Positions 21,148 through 31,780 are shown, counted from the first letter of the stretch. The stretch: 64,000 nucleotides of DNA from Plasmodiophora brassicae (GCA_039704465.1 JASFAU010000009.1:868001-932000); one strand, 5' to 3'. Notes: a model not told the origin generated them from the sequence alone. A program made the numbers and translations.

Positions 21148-23067
21148 ATGTACATCTTCGGGTTATGTGCTGTAATATCGGCGTGTATCGGCGACGTCGC
21201 CGGAGCGATGGAGCAATCGACTCTGGACCTTTTGAGCGAGCTTCGGACGGCGTGTATCGGCGACGTCGCCGGAGCGATGGAGCAATCGACTCCGGACCTT
21301 TTGAGCGAGCTTCGGACGGCGTGTATCGGCGACGTCGCCGGAGCGATGGAGCAATCGACTCCGGACCTTTTGAGCGAGCTTCGGATTGATGAGACGTCGG
21401 AGGTGAATGATGTGGCCACCGCGCAGGTCTTGTCGAAGATGAACGATCCGAACAGCTGCTTGTCACTTAGCCGAGCTCGCAAGATCGTGGCTCTATCCGA
21501 TGGCGATGCCGGCCTTGGTATCCATCTTCTGAGCGCGTTCCAGATGGAGGAATTCGGTATTCTTGCCGATCCGCAGATCGCCAAGCTGCAAGGCATACAG
21601 CACGACACAAATTCCTGCTATTTAAACGCCGTCCTGTTCTCAATGTTCGCTGCCGACACCTCTTACGATTCTTTGCTAACGCGTCATATCCCGACCGATT
21701 CGTCTCGTGATCGACTACGCCGTCTGCTTCTCGTGATTGTTAACATCATTCGCGCTGGCGTTTCCGTCCCTCGCGCCATCGTCCACGAGTTCCGCCTGTT
21801 GCTCGTTGACTGCAGGTTTCTTACAGCAGACGAGATCGATCTGCAGATGGACGCCTTTGAGTTCTTCGGCTGGCTGCTGGACACCTTGGATGCCCCGTTC
21901 CTCGCTATGGCGGAAACCCTGCACCATGGCGCCGATGCCGATAGCAGCGTCGACGCCCGTATGTCTCACGATCGTTGCCTCGAGGCCCCAGTGACAGGAA
22001 CCTCGTCCCTGACTGAGATCCTTTTCGAGCATCTCTTCGGCGGCACCGTCCGTGTACGACGGCAGCATGAGCACGAAGACGTTGATGTCACGGCGCTGTC
22101 AACGTCAAGCCTGATCCCTGAAAGGGTGCTTACCGACGAACAGGTCCATCGTTTCATCTGTCAAGACAGAAACGCGGAATGGGATGAGCAGGCGCCGATG
22201 ATGATCCCGATTATCCTGAAACGATATTCGTGGGATCGTTCCAAGAACCGGGCACGAGTCGAAGTTCCTTGCTATATCGACGCCTCCAGATTTACGATTG
22301 ACGCGTCGGCATTCGTCGACGATTGCCGGTACATGCTGGTGCTCAAATCAGCGGTGTGCCACTTGGGGGGATCGTTGACATCCGGGCATTATATCACGTT
22401 CGTTAGATACGCGGACGGAAATTGGTTCTCGTTCGACGACATGGCCGATCCTGCCGTGACACCAGTCGAAGACGTTGACGAAGCGTGCGAGACGCATGTG
22501 TACCGCGACGCATACATCTTGATGTACGAGCTGATCGATTTGCGAACCTTGCCAGACTACTGTCAGGCCCTGCTACGTGAAGCCCAGAATGCGAACCTGT
22601 TGCACAGGCAAGCAAACGCCGACATTTCGCGATCGTTCCAGAGCGGTATAAGGCAACGAAGGCGCCGACCGCGACGAACAGGGCGACGACCACGACCAGA
22701 CTACGATCAGGGCGTGTTACGTGAAGCCCAGAATCGTGAGGATCATGCATTAGCGGGAGCGTGGCAGGAGCACGTAAACGCCGACAGCCAAGAATCACCC
22801 TGGCCAGACGATGGTCAGGCCCTGCCACGTGAAGCCCCGTATGGTGAGGATCGTGCATCGGCGGGTCTGTGGCACGAACAAGTAAGCGCCGACGACCAGG
22901 AACCAACCTGGCCAGACTATGGCCAGGGCGTGTTACGTGAAGCCCCGAATCGTGAGGATCACGCGTCAGCGTGGATGTGGCACGAGTACGCAAACGCCGA
23001 AAGCCAAGAACCACCCTGGCAAGACTACCTATGGTCAGGCCCTGCTACGTGGATCCCAGAATCGTGA
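21148..23067 (+). CDS. Predicted secreted CYLD/USP-like deubiquitinase with repeats
   Basis: From the ATG at 21148, 639 residues, no intron. The N-terminus MYIFGLCAVISACIGDVAGA reads as a signal peptide. Residues ~12-80 are three copies of a 23-residue repeat (ACIGDVAGAMEQSTPDLL...). The peptidase C19 core follows: Cys box GIQHDTNSCYLNAVLFSMF (residue ~150), closest in form to CYLD, and His box GHYITFVRYADGNWFSFDD (~residue 415), so the catalytic Cys and His are present with an Asp-rich loop after. The C-terminus carries 36-residue repeats (PDYGQGVLREAPNREDHA...). It would remove or trim ubiquitin chains. A signal peptide on a deubiquitinase is unusual and would fit either the secretory route or export to a host cell. 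An in-frame non-ATG extension upstream is ignored. Confidence 0.75.
   Translation: MYIFGLCAVISACIGDVAGAMEQSTLDLLSELRTACIGDVAGAMEQSTPDLLSELRTACIGDVAGAMEQSTPDLLSELRIDETSEVNDVATAQVLSKMNDPNSCLSLSRARKIVALSDGDAGLGIHLLSAFQMEEFGILADPQIAKLQGIQHDTNSCYLNAVLFSMFAADTSYDSLLTRHIPTDSSRDRLRRLLLVIVNIIRAGVSVPRAIVHEFRLLLVDCRFLTADEIDLQMDAFEFFGWLLDTLDAPFLAMAETLHHGADADSSVDARMSHDRCLEAPVTGTSSLTEILFEHLFGGTVRVRRQHEHEDVDVTALSTSSLIPERVLTDEQVHRFICQDRNAEWDEQAPMMIPIILKRYSWDRSKNRARVEVPCYIDASRFTIDASAFVDDCRYMLVLKSAVCHLGGSLTSGHYITFVRYADGNWFSFDDMADPAVTPVEDVDEACETHVYRDAYILMYELIDLRTLPDYCQALLREAQNANLLHRQANADISRSFQSGIRQRRRRPRRTGRRPRPDYDQGVLREAQNREDHALAGAWQEHVNADSQESPWPDDGQALPREAPYGEDRASAGLWHEQVSADDQEPTWPDYGQGVLREAPNREDHASAWMWHEYANAESQEPPWQDYLWSGPATWIPES
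21181..21387 (+). repeat. Three 69-bp tandem repeats in the deubiquitinase N-terminus
   Basis: Unit starts at 21181, 21250 and 21319, exactly 69 nt apart, coding 23 residues each. Copies are near-identical (one CTG/CCG difference and a divergent 3' end), so the expansion is recent or homogenised. Confidence 0.9.
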
Positions 23068-23128
23068 GGATCGTGTATTAGCGGAGCTGTGGCACGGGCA
23101 AGTAAGGGCTGACGGCCAAGAACGACAG
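22696..23128 (+). repeat. 108-bp tandem repeats at the deubiquitinase C-terminus
   Basis: Copies begin at about 22696, 22804, 22912 and 23020, spaced exactly 108 nt (36 residues); a more diverged copy begins near 22552. The last unit is shifted out of frame and runs past the stop at 23067 to about 23128, so the present stop is the result of a small indel inside a repeat. Confidence 0.8.
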
Positions 23129-23176
23129 CAATGCATCATTCAGTAGCGTGTCGCATCCCAATACAGATGATTGGCG

Positions 23177-24061
23177 TTATTTACTGCTCGGGTGGCGAAT
23201 ATCGGAAGGTAGAGGTTTACCGGGGCCGACGAACTCCTGGAGAGAGTCCAACGAGAAGCCCTTCTTCGCATAGACGATGGCGTCCGCATCAAGTTCGTTG
23301 TTCGTCCACTTGCCGACGACACGGAACGCCTTGCAGATGTATTCACCTGGGCCATTCCGGGCGCCGTCCTCGAAATGGCCAATGAACTTGCCGCCATTGC
23401 CCGCGTACCAGTATGTGCCATTCCCATGCTTCAACCCATTCGCCCATTTGCCACTGTAACTCGCTCCACTCGTGTACGTCATATCACCACGACCATGGCG
23501 CTTCGACCCTTTGAATTGCCCAACGTAAACCGCACCTGAATCGCCATACACCTAACCAGGTTGCCAGTTACAAAAGGGAACCTCATCCACTAGCCTGTTA
23601 ATCCATACCTCTTCGCCCTGTCCTTCGAACATGGAATGCGCGAACGACCCTCGATAAAACGATTTGCCATCGTTGAACCTGTACATGCCTTCGCGGGTAT
23701 CAGATGCCCTTGCCCGGATCCACTGTGTCGCACGTACCTTCGCCATGGAACTTCCCGTTCCGGAATTGGCCTTCGTAAACGTCCCCGTTGGCACATTGCA
23801 ATCGTCCTCTACCGTGGAACTTGCCTTTATCGTTCTGTTCGCCGCGGTACACCCTAGATCGCACGGTTGTAGCGCCGACAATTACGTGTGAAGTCGACGC
23901 ATAGTAACGAACGGTCGAGGTCGCCGGCCGGATCCGACCAGGCGCAGTACACGCCGGACGATGACGACGGTAATCAGCGCGACGATCATCGTGAAGACCA
24001 GCGAGTGGGCAGACAGCGCGCTCGCATACCCAAGCACGCCATCGATCGGCCACCACGGCAT
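23177..24061 (-). CDS. MORN-repeat protein with N-terminal membrane segment
   Basis: Model 24061-23886, 23853-23738, 23688-23609, 23551-23177; about 248 residues. The first exon encodes one hydrophobic helix (LVFTMIVALITVVIVRRVL). The rest is a run of MORN repeats, each with the YxGxF/WxxGxxxGxG pattern: VYRGEQNDKGKFHGRGRL, DVYEGQFRNGKFHGEG, SFYRGSFAHSMFEGQG, VYVGQFKGSKRHGRGDM, SYSGKWANGLKHGNGTYW and KFIGHFEDGARNGPGEY. MORN arrays bind membranes, phosphoinositides or partner proteins and are common at protist cytoskeletal structures. Introns 2 and 3 (49 and 57 nt) are sound; the first (23854-23885) would be only 32 nt, so the N-terminal exon is the weak point and the gene may start elsewhere. 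Confidence 0.65.
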
Positions 24062-24194
24062 GTCCGAACACTGCCTGTCTGCCCGACGCCAGTCGCCCGC
24101 CACTGCCGTAAATAGACCGACCTCACCAGATCAGTTCTGACTTCTGACGTCTTTCAGGGGACGGACAGAGTGGCAATGGCTCTTTGCGGTGCAG

Positions 24195-27117
24195 TCACTG
24201 TTTCGCGTTCGCCGCTGCGATGTCTTGTGGGATGTGAACAGCGACGCGCGCAGCATTCGCCGTCGCGGTACGGTCGGGCGTGGTGGCGTCCTTGCCGAGC
24301 TGGTTCAGACGGCCGCTGTGCTCGCCTTTGACAATCTTGTCCATTTTAGGCAGGAACAGGACGCCCATCGACAGCAGGCTGTATGGGGCGAATCAGCGGA
24401 GCGTCGTCAGCGAGCGCGTCGTTCACCCGACGTACATGCCGACGTTGATGCCGGCGCCACGGACGATGGCGAGCTGGTTCGGCGACCCGTCCATGAACAT
24501 CTGAAGCGGAATCATCACGATCGCGTAGACCGCAATCGAGATGATGCAGAATGCGACGTGTGTCGATTCATTGAAATCGGACGGTGCATCTCTCGCGTTC
24601 CACTACAGAGGCCAGGTCAGTACACCCGGGCAACGACTCCGACCCCGGTGCAACGCTAACCGCTACAATGGCTCCCCAGGCGGTCAATGCATACCCGGAT
24701 ATCAGCACGACCGACACAATCATCATGTTCGACGTGCACTGTGGCAGAACGGTAACGGCGTTGTCGACATGCGCTGGAATATCGCTGGCGGTCAACTCGA
24801 TCGGAACAGAGCGCAAACTGGGCGCCGCTGTTTGGACAATGAGCAGGGTCAGGAATATGGCTTCGAGAGCGAGCACCCGACGGAACAGGTACGCGTTCGT
24901 CATCGAAACAACGTTCACCATCGTGAAGATCTGTACAGACGCATTAGGTGGACACCTCGACGGGTTGTCGGCGTTACCTTGTGGATGCGGTACGTCTTCA
25001 AAAACAAAGGGGAGAACGTTGTGACGAATCCAAAGGTGGTCATCCACCATCGCGCCTGGCAGACTATCAGCCCAGCTGCGTCCGGAGTCGGCAGAACGGC
25101 GAACGCGAGCGAGGCGGTTGCAAACAGGAACGCCCCCGCGATCGCTGTCATCAGAAACCGCGGCGAACTAGCCTTCATCATCGTGCAGGTCCTGAAACGC
25201 CATACGACGTGTGCACAGATGGACAGGAACAGGATCGTGATGGCGTAGGTGGACAGCACCAATAGGATAACGGCCCTGTCCATGACAAAGGTTTCGTAGA
25301 TGGTCTGCGGCTCGATCGGGATCTTCACCTGGAGCGGGGGGAAGCAGGTCGGTCCGACCCGGGCGGCACCGGCGACGTCGATCGTTAGGAACGCGGCACG
25401 GCTGTCACGAACCCCGACCAGGTCGTACGAGATGGTTGTGGATTCCCCCGCGGGTAGTGTGCCATTGACGGAGGCGATCGCTGTCGTTCCTGCCTGGACC
25501 GTCGCGACCCACATCGTGCTGTGCAGGCCCTTGTTGGCCAGATGGGCCCGGAAACGCTGGCCGACGTTGCTGGTGCTGTCGAGAACAAGAACAGCATCCG
25601 TTGTCGTTAGTTGCCATACGGCAGCTCTATCGATCTCGTGGCTGGGCACCAACGTGGTCAGCACCCATTGGTCCATGCCGGCCACCGGGACGCTGACGGC
25701 GTAGTACGCGACCGCACGGATCGTCACGGTCGCGATCGCCTGCGACTCGATCAGACGGGAAGCGGTGCGGACGTCGTCGAGCGGGCTCTGGGACAGTTTG
25801 GCGACCTGCCCGCCCAGGGCCAGATTGTAGACGCCGTTGGCGTCGCAGTTGGGGCCGGGGCAGAACAACGCGCTCAACACGGACGGTAACGCGACGATGA
25901 CGAACCCGTTGATCGTGATTATCGACATGCTTGACGTCGTCGGCGAGAATGATGCCAGAACGGGCGTCAGCTGGTGCAGCTGCATGTCGGCACAGAACAT
26001 GCCAATGAAGCGGCCACCTGCAAGGTACCTGGGATGCAGCAATCAACGGCGCTTTCGTCCAGCAGTGTGCAATCAGTACTTTGGGAGCATGAGCGTGATC
26101 ATCGTGTGGCGGGTGACCGGGTCCTGGTACGGGCGCGTGTACAGGATCCCATTCGCCTGGTCGATCGGCGTGTTTGTGTCCAGCCAGAACAACGGGAATG
26201 AATACCCGATGGCATCCGCCATCGTCACGTTGTACGACGCTAGCGATGGAGCGTACCGTGACGTCCCCCCTGGTGTCCAGAAGTACAACGCCACCGCCAT
26301 GCTGCAGTACGACGAATTCAGCCTGTCGTCTCACTGTCATATCCGGATCGCTGTAGGGCAATCCCATGGTTACATGTCGTCGACAAACAGGTCGATGGGC
26401 TTCGTGAACGACATGATCCAGTTGTCGATCAGGTTATCGTAGCGTACCGGATCCAGGCAAAACTTTGGGCAAGTCGGCCCATGCACCGCGTTCCAATCTG
26501 AGACCTGGGAGTATGTATTGGGCGGTGCGCTGGGCAGGAAGGAACAATGCAAGCAGACCCGAATGGGATGGGTGACAACCTGGCTGTATGGGGGACAGGC
26601 GGGGTAGTCAGTACGGCAGATGTCGCTGATGTTCGACGATTGGTTGTAGATACAGGACGTGGACTCAAACACGAGCCGCGCCGGGATGGCGTTGTCCTGC
26701 ACGTAGGAAGACCCCCTGCCGAGTACGTACTCTGAGAGACAAGACGCGTTGATCGCCCGGTTCAGCATCCAGGTGTTGACCCAGGCCTCGGACAGGCGTC
26801 TCGGGTCGGTGTCCAGGGGCTGGCCAGCCTGGTCAGAACTCGCATGCGCCGATGTCGGCATCTTCCAGCCCGACCGAATTGATCTGTGTTCGGGTCTGGA
26901 GTTCCCCAAAGTCGTTGCCGTCGTACGTGTCGCACTGATCGCGCATAATGGCGACAACTTCCTCGATGGACGTGAAGGATGTCCGAATGGTGCCCGACTC
27001 CGATGCCACCAGGGCGTACAGTTCCCCGACGGTGCAGGCACCCTGGCCATCCAATCCCACCCCGCCTTTCACCTGGGCGAACCACCACACCAGCACCAGG
27101 ATCATCGCTACAGGCAT
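24195..27117 (-). CDS. Class C-type 7TM receptor with Cache-like ectodomain
   Basis: Seven exons: 27117-26875, 26828-26374, 26322-26080, 26028-24978, 24930-24661, 24602-24436, 24378-24195; introns 46, 51, 51, 47, 58, 57 nt; about 870 residues, all joins in frame. A signal peptide (MPVAMILVLVWWFAQVKG) leads a ~500-residue ectodomain with a Cys-rich part and a double-Cache-like part (WTPGGTSRYAPS; RPYQDPVTRHTMITLML; YLAGGRFIGMFCADMQLHQL). The 7tm_3 core follows: TM1 (AVILLVLSTYAITILFLSI), FRTCTMMKASSPRFL, FSPLFLKTYRIHKIF, a C-ending loop, then PSDFNESTHVAFCIIS into TM6, NVGILLSMGVLFLPKMDKIV as TM7, and a short polar tail. These are class C hallmarks (RIHKIF, FNExxxIAF, PKM). Ligand unknown; Cache domains bind amino acids and other small molecules. 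Confidence 0.85.
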
Positions 27118-27503
27118 CGTGGTCTGTGTGACAGCATGACCGCGTCGTTGACTCGGGACGAGTCAGTCATGGGGACGTGCTCGCACGCGGCATCGGAACC
27201 TGCCACAGAACGGCAAGTTCCCGCCAACCGATACGCTGCTTCTGATGCCGAACCCACATTTATTAGGCACTGGTGAGTTATGCAGTAGCAGCCGGGGCCG
27301 ACGCCGCAACGTGTCAGAGACGCTGGTCCATCCTGGGTCTGTGTTCTTCTCTTTGACCTAAAGACGGCTAGCGAACAAGGGTCTCCTGTCCATCGCCTAA
27401 TGTACGGCGCTGCCTCACAATCAGACTGCTGATATCGACATCTCGCAAACGGGAGCAGGTGAGACAACATTTATCAAAACCATCGGAAACGTCGTGCAGC
27501 TCT
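27118..27503. other. Intergenic region between GPCR and SARAF-like array
   Basis: No coding frame or RNA gene is supported. It is the 5' side of the GPCR gene and the 3' side of the first SARAF-like gene, both on the minus strand. Confidence 0.4.
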
Positions 27504-28331
27504 TCAGCCTTGGTAGTATGGAGCAGACGAAGGAGGGGCTTGTCCAGAAGGGTGCGGCATCGTGGTCATGACCAGCGAGCTGGGCTGCAATACAACAGGC
27601 GTAAGAATCGTTTGCTGGGCAGTGCTCGCCTGCGCGCTCAGCATGCGGCGGCGCCGGCTCTGTCGCACAGCAAGAAGGATGGCGAGAACGAGGACAAGGA
27701 AGCCGGCGATTCCGCCCACAATCGCACCGACGTTGACTCGCTTCTGTTCAAATCGAACTCGCTCCACTTCCACAACGCGGGCGGCCCTGCCACCCGTCTT
27801 CCGACCGCGGGACGATTTCGCAGCGACGCCAGGCTTCTCCTTGACCTGAACACATTAACTTGTGGGTCTAACCGGATACTGCTTGAAACAATACAAGGTC
27901 GTCCTTACAGCGTACTCAAGATAGCAGGTCGAGATATCAACAAGACGATCGAAGCCCGGAGTATCGCAGGTGACCCGCGTCCACCTCCTCTCGAACTCGA
28001 GATGGCGTGGCATCCACCAGTCCCGGCACGACCAGCTCTCATCTGAACCACACCAGAGACAGCTACTCAGTTACGCGCATGACCCGACATGACATATCGA
28101 CGTACGGAAAACACCCTGACCGGCCTCGTGCGTGCATTTCACCGAACCTGGATGGTACGTCTTGACGTCGGAGAACGTGTGCATCTGCAAGCGGGGACGG
28201 GCAAACACACCGGAAGTGAACTCGTTCGGCCGAAACGTTACGTCGAACCTCCCCCCGACATTCCTCAGGTTCTTCGCGAACGCGTACGACCACATCGCAG
28301 TTGCAGCAACAGCAACGAGCAATCGCACCAT
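27504..28331 (-). CDS. SARAF-like membrane protein, array copy A
   Basis: Exons 28331-28106, 28042-27909, 27845-27504 (introns 63 and 63 nt, phases 1 and 0), 233 residues. A signal peptide (MVRLLVAVAATAMWSYAFAK) is followed by the shared ectodomain: FDVTFRPNEF, RPRLQMHTFSDVKTYHPGSV, KCTHEAGQG, then SWSCRDWWMPRHLEFERRW, RVTC and TCYLEYAV. The four conserved Cys and the W-x-C / TRVTC / C-x-LEY order match SARAF (TMEM66), which inhibits store-operated Ca2+ entry from the ER. A transmembrane helix (VGAIVGGIAGFLVLVLAILL) precedes RQSRRRR and a Pro/Gln/Ser-rich cytoplasmic tail ending SSAPYYQG, without a strict PPxY. It is the only copy on the minus strand, head to head with copy B. Confidence 0.7.
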
Positions 28332-29242
28332 TCTTGCTGACACGGGCGGCGACGCTTGAATTCTGATGCAGAAGCTGTCCGCCGTCCGGCCACCCGCTGG
28401 ACCGCGCAGACTGCGAGGGTGACCGGAAATAAACCTGCGCACGCAGAGCATAGCTGACCGAGTGTTCGGTTTGGACCATATTTTTAGACCTGACGGCCGA
28501 CGTGTCTGACGACGATCGTGCCCCAAGAGGCATTGCTGCTGAAAAACGATGGCTACGCTTGCCTAGTTCATGGGAACTGCCGAAGTCGAAAGCGACGCGT
28601 CCTTCGCGATCCGCATGTCATCGAGGCAATGCCAGAATGTACTGCTCGGTCCCTGCTTAGGAATGAAATAGGACTTCGGCACGTGTTCAAAGTTGCCGAA
28701 CTGCGGACAGTGCATGGGAGTGAGACATGACACTCTGCTACGGGTTATCCAGGCTACCAGCTTATACTGTCAGCCTTACGTTCTTATGGCTGGACATAAT
28801 ATGTTTGGCGTTAAGCGTGTCCCCGTTCTTATCCCTGGGTATCCTGCAATGGTGAATGGCGGGCCCAGCCGGTGGTCTGCTCCGGTAGGAATCTCGCATT
28901 CATACTCTGCGAGGGCACATGACCACGCAGGCGCCGAGGCCTACGCTATATCGACTCTCAAACGGCGCTGGACGTCTGTAATTGAATGAAAGGTTAAAGC
29001 GGGTGGATGGTTCGCATACGCGTACGCATGCGGCAACGGGATGCCATAGAAACGTTCAGAATATGTTTGATAAGGGTTCTGGTGTGTTTGACCAAATCGT
29101 CATTTCGACCCTCAATGGGGTGCTGAATCGCTTCCAATCCGCAGGATTAATCGCATTGACGTCACCGAAACGGAAGCGACGTCCTGTGTCTGTCCGGTCG
29201 AGCGTCAGTCAAATTGCCAACGAAGAACGTGGCCACCCACTG
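28332..29242. other. Divergent intergenic region between SARAF-like copies A and B
   Basis: About 900 nt with no supported gene. The right part (from about 28690) is duplicated, with decay, near 30520-30660, including the shared TTGCCGAACTGCG and GACATGACACTCT blocks, marking the edge of a segmental duplication. Confidence 0.5.
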
Positions 29243-29876
29243 ATGAGGCTTCCTGTTGCATGTGTCTCCGCTGTCATCTGGTCGTGTGCCATGGCCAAGT
29301 CGCGCTGGGATACGTTCGACGTGACGTTCCTGCCTGGGGATGTCACCACTGACTGGGTTCGCCATCCGCGATTGCAGCGCGTTGTGCCGTCTGAGGTCAG
29401 CACGTACAACCCACGTTCCGTGACGTGCATTCACCACGCCGGGCAAGGCTTTTTCTGTATGGTCGCATGGCTGGTCGGGTCAATCGCTAAATCGCTGACG
29501 TGCTGGTACATCGTACGTAGACGAACAATGGTCATGCTGGGATTTCGAGATGCCCAACGGTCTCGCGTTCGACAGGTCACTGACCCGTGTAACCTGCAGT
29601 GCCCCGCTTTCGGACTCAGTTGACACTTCCTCCTGTCGCCTCGAATATTCTGTACGTGTCAACCATGTACTGCTCTCACTGCTGTTGGTCTGACGAGCCG
29701 GTGAGCAGATTAGGAGGACAGTCAAATTGGATGAAATCGCGGTCGGTGTATTGGTTGCCCTCGCCTTGATCGCTCTCGCAGTTTCCGTTCACGAGCGACT
29801 TCGCCGCAGCGGCATTTCATTCTCCAAGTTGATCTCGACGGATGTTCATCATCGCCTTGTCCGGTCGATTCACTGA
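29243..29876 (+). CDS. SARAF-like membrane protein, array copy B
   Basis: Exons 29243-29456, 29521-29651, 29709-29876 (introns 64 and 57 nt; phases 1 and 0 as in every copy), 170 residues. Signal peptide MRLPVACVSAVIWSCAMAKS; ectodomain with WDTFDVTFLPGDV, RHPRLQRVVPSEVSTYNP, VTCIHHAGQGFF, then EQWSCWDFEMPNGLAFDR, RVTC and SCRLEYS; membrane helix IAVGVLVALALIALAVSV; short basic tail (LRRSGISFSK) ending at SIH. The tail lacks the proline-rich PPxY region of copies D and E. Nearly identical to copy C, so one is a recent duplicate. Likely an ER or cell-surface type I membrane protein; function by homology only. Confidence 0.7.
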
Positions 29877-31148
29877 CGAACCCCGCGTACACAGTTACAA
29901 TGTCCCCAAACCTGTCTTTGCCGGCCAACTGAATACTCTCCAAACGATTTGCTGCAGTCATTTACGTTTTCGTCATTCTCGCAGTTCAGCGACAGTCAGT
30001 TTCAGTACATGAAGATGCCTATCTGGGAGTTGTTGCAACCGCATAACCATTTAAGTTTCGAATCAAGGCCATGCCACCCTCCCTGGAGCGTTTTCAACAG
30101 CTTGTGATAGGAGGCTATGACCCATGACAGAGCAGCAAACCCAGATCTGCCTCGTGGTAAAGGGCTGTTTGCCTGATGCTGCTGCTGCCCAGAGGAGGCG
30201 TCTTGTGTGAGTATGCTGGTGAGTAATCGCCAAGTGTCGGTGGGACACGCCCGACGCTGACGTTCCTGTCGGGGGAGGTCACCGATGATTGGCAACGCTC
30301 CAATCAGCAATAGAGCGTCCACTCCAACATCAAGACGCGCCCTCCCCTCAGATTCGGTATCGTGCGCTCACGAAACTAGCCAGGGGGTTTTGAGTACGGC
30401 AACGTAATCGGTCAGGCAGTCGTTGTAGGACTCGTGGCGTCCTATGTAAGAAGCGCATTAATAGTGTCTCTCGACCACCAAACGCCAAACGGCTCGCGTT
30501 TGACACTGTGAGATACTACTATCAAGTTGCCGAACTGCGAGCAATACGTGGGTATAAGACATGACACTCTATAGCACGTATCGTACCCTGCTTAGCCAGC
30601 TACGGGTTATCTAGAGGACCAGCTTATATTTGACAGGCTTGCGTTCTTATGGACACCGTACTTTGTTCCAAATGTGTTAAACGAGAGTTGAAACGGGTGA
30701 ATGGCTCGCACACGATTACGCACGCGGTAACAGGATGCCAGTAGAACGACCAGGGTGCATATGTTGGTAACGGTCCAGGTGCCCCTGAGATACCCGAAAT
30801 CGCTCAGCTGTTTTATTTCGGCCCACGATGGGGTGTCGAATCGCGTTTCCAGTCCGCAGGATTAACCGCATCGACGTCACCGTTACAGACGCGATCTCCT
30901 TTGTCGGTCGTGTCGAACGCCAACCCCAATTGTCAATGAAGTGGACAATGCACTAACGCTACGACAACGCAAAGAGCGTTCGCATGGGACGTAGTGTATC
31001 GAGGGTGGAAACAGAGTGACCTGGGTAGGGTCGCGTGGCCACATGGGCACGCGGACATCATGCAGAATCCAAGCGGGTAGCGTGCTGGGCACGCGATCTG
31101 GTATGTGCTGTGGGCACGACAGTCAACGAAGAACGTGGCCGCCCGCCG
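29877..31148. other. Spacer between copies B and C with duplicated flank
   Basis: Apart from the exon relic at 30110-30310 there is no supported gene. The part from about 30520 repeats the sequence upstream of copy B (28690 onward), so copy C was probably copied with roughly 0.5-0.6 kb of its 5' flank. Confidence 0.5.
30110..30310 (+). pseudogene. Relic of a SARAF-like exon 1
   Basis: Around 30223-30295 the sequence is a decayed version of copy B/C exon 1 (GCCAAGTGTCGGTGGGACAC, then GACGTTCCTGTCGGGGGAGG and a GTCACC-GATTGG block), but the frame is broken, the signal peptide is lost and no second exon follows. It marks a former member between B and C. Confidence 0.45.
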
Positions 31149-31780
31149 ATGAGGCTTCCTGTTGTATGTGTCTCCGCTGTCATCTGGTCGTGTGTCACGG
31201 CCAAGTCCCGCTGGGACACGTTCGACGTGACGTTCCTGCCTGGGGAAGTCACCTCAGACTGGGTTCGTCGTCCGCGATTGCAGAGCGTTGTGCCGTCTGA
31301 GGTCAGCACGTACAACCCACGTTCCGTGACGTGCATTCACCACGCCGGGCAAGGCTTTTTCTGTACGTTCGCGTGGCTGGTCGAGTCGATAGCTAAGTCG
31401 TTGACGTGCTGGGTAAATCGTAGACGAACAATGGTCATGCTGGGACTTCGAGATGCCCAACGGTCTCGCGTTCGACAGGTCGCTGACTCGGGTAACCTGC
31501 AGTGCCCCGCGTTCAGGCTCAGTTGACACTTCCTCCTGTCGCCTTGAATATTCTGTACGTGTCAATCATATGCTGTTCTCTGCTGTTGATCTGACTAGCC
31601 GATGAGCAGATTAGGAGGACCATCAGACTGAGTGAAATCGCGGCCGGCGTATTCGTTGCCGTCGCCTTGATCGCACTCGCCGTTTCCGGTCACGGGCGAC
31701 TTCGCCGACGGCGACGCATTTCGTTCTCCAAGTTGAACTCGACTGATGTTCGGCATCGCTTTGACCGGTCGATACACTGA
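31149..31780 (+). CDS. SARAF-like membrane protein, array copy C
   Basis: Exons 31149-31362, 31424-31554, 31610-31780 (introns 61 and 55 nt), 171 residues. Exons 1 and 2 have exactly the lengths of copy B (214 and 131 nt), and the protein is nearly the same: MRLPVVCVSAVIWSCVTAKS, RPRLQSVVPSEVSTYNP, EQWSCWDFEMPNGLAFDR, membrane helix IAAGVFVAVALIALAVSG, then RLRRRRRISFSKLNS and the same SIH end. The changes from B are scattered and mostly keep the frame and the four cysteines, so both copies appear functional. Confidence 0.7.

Noticed and set aside
21181..23128. CRISPR-like regular repeats
   Set aside because: Direct tandem coding repeats (69 and 108 nt) without spacers, in a eukaryotic gene.
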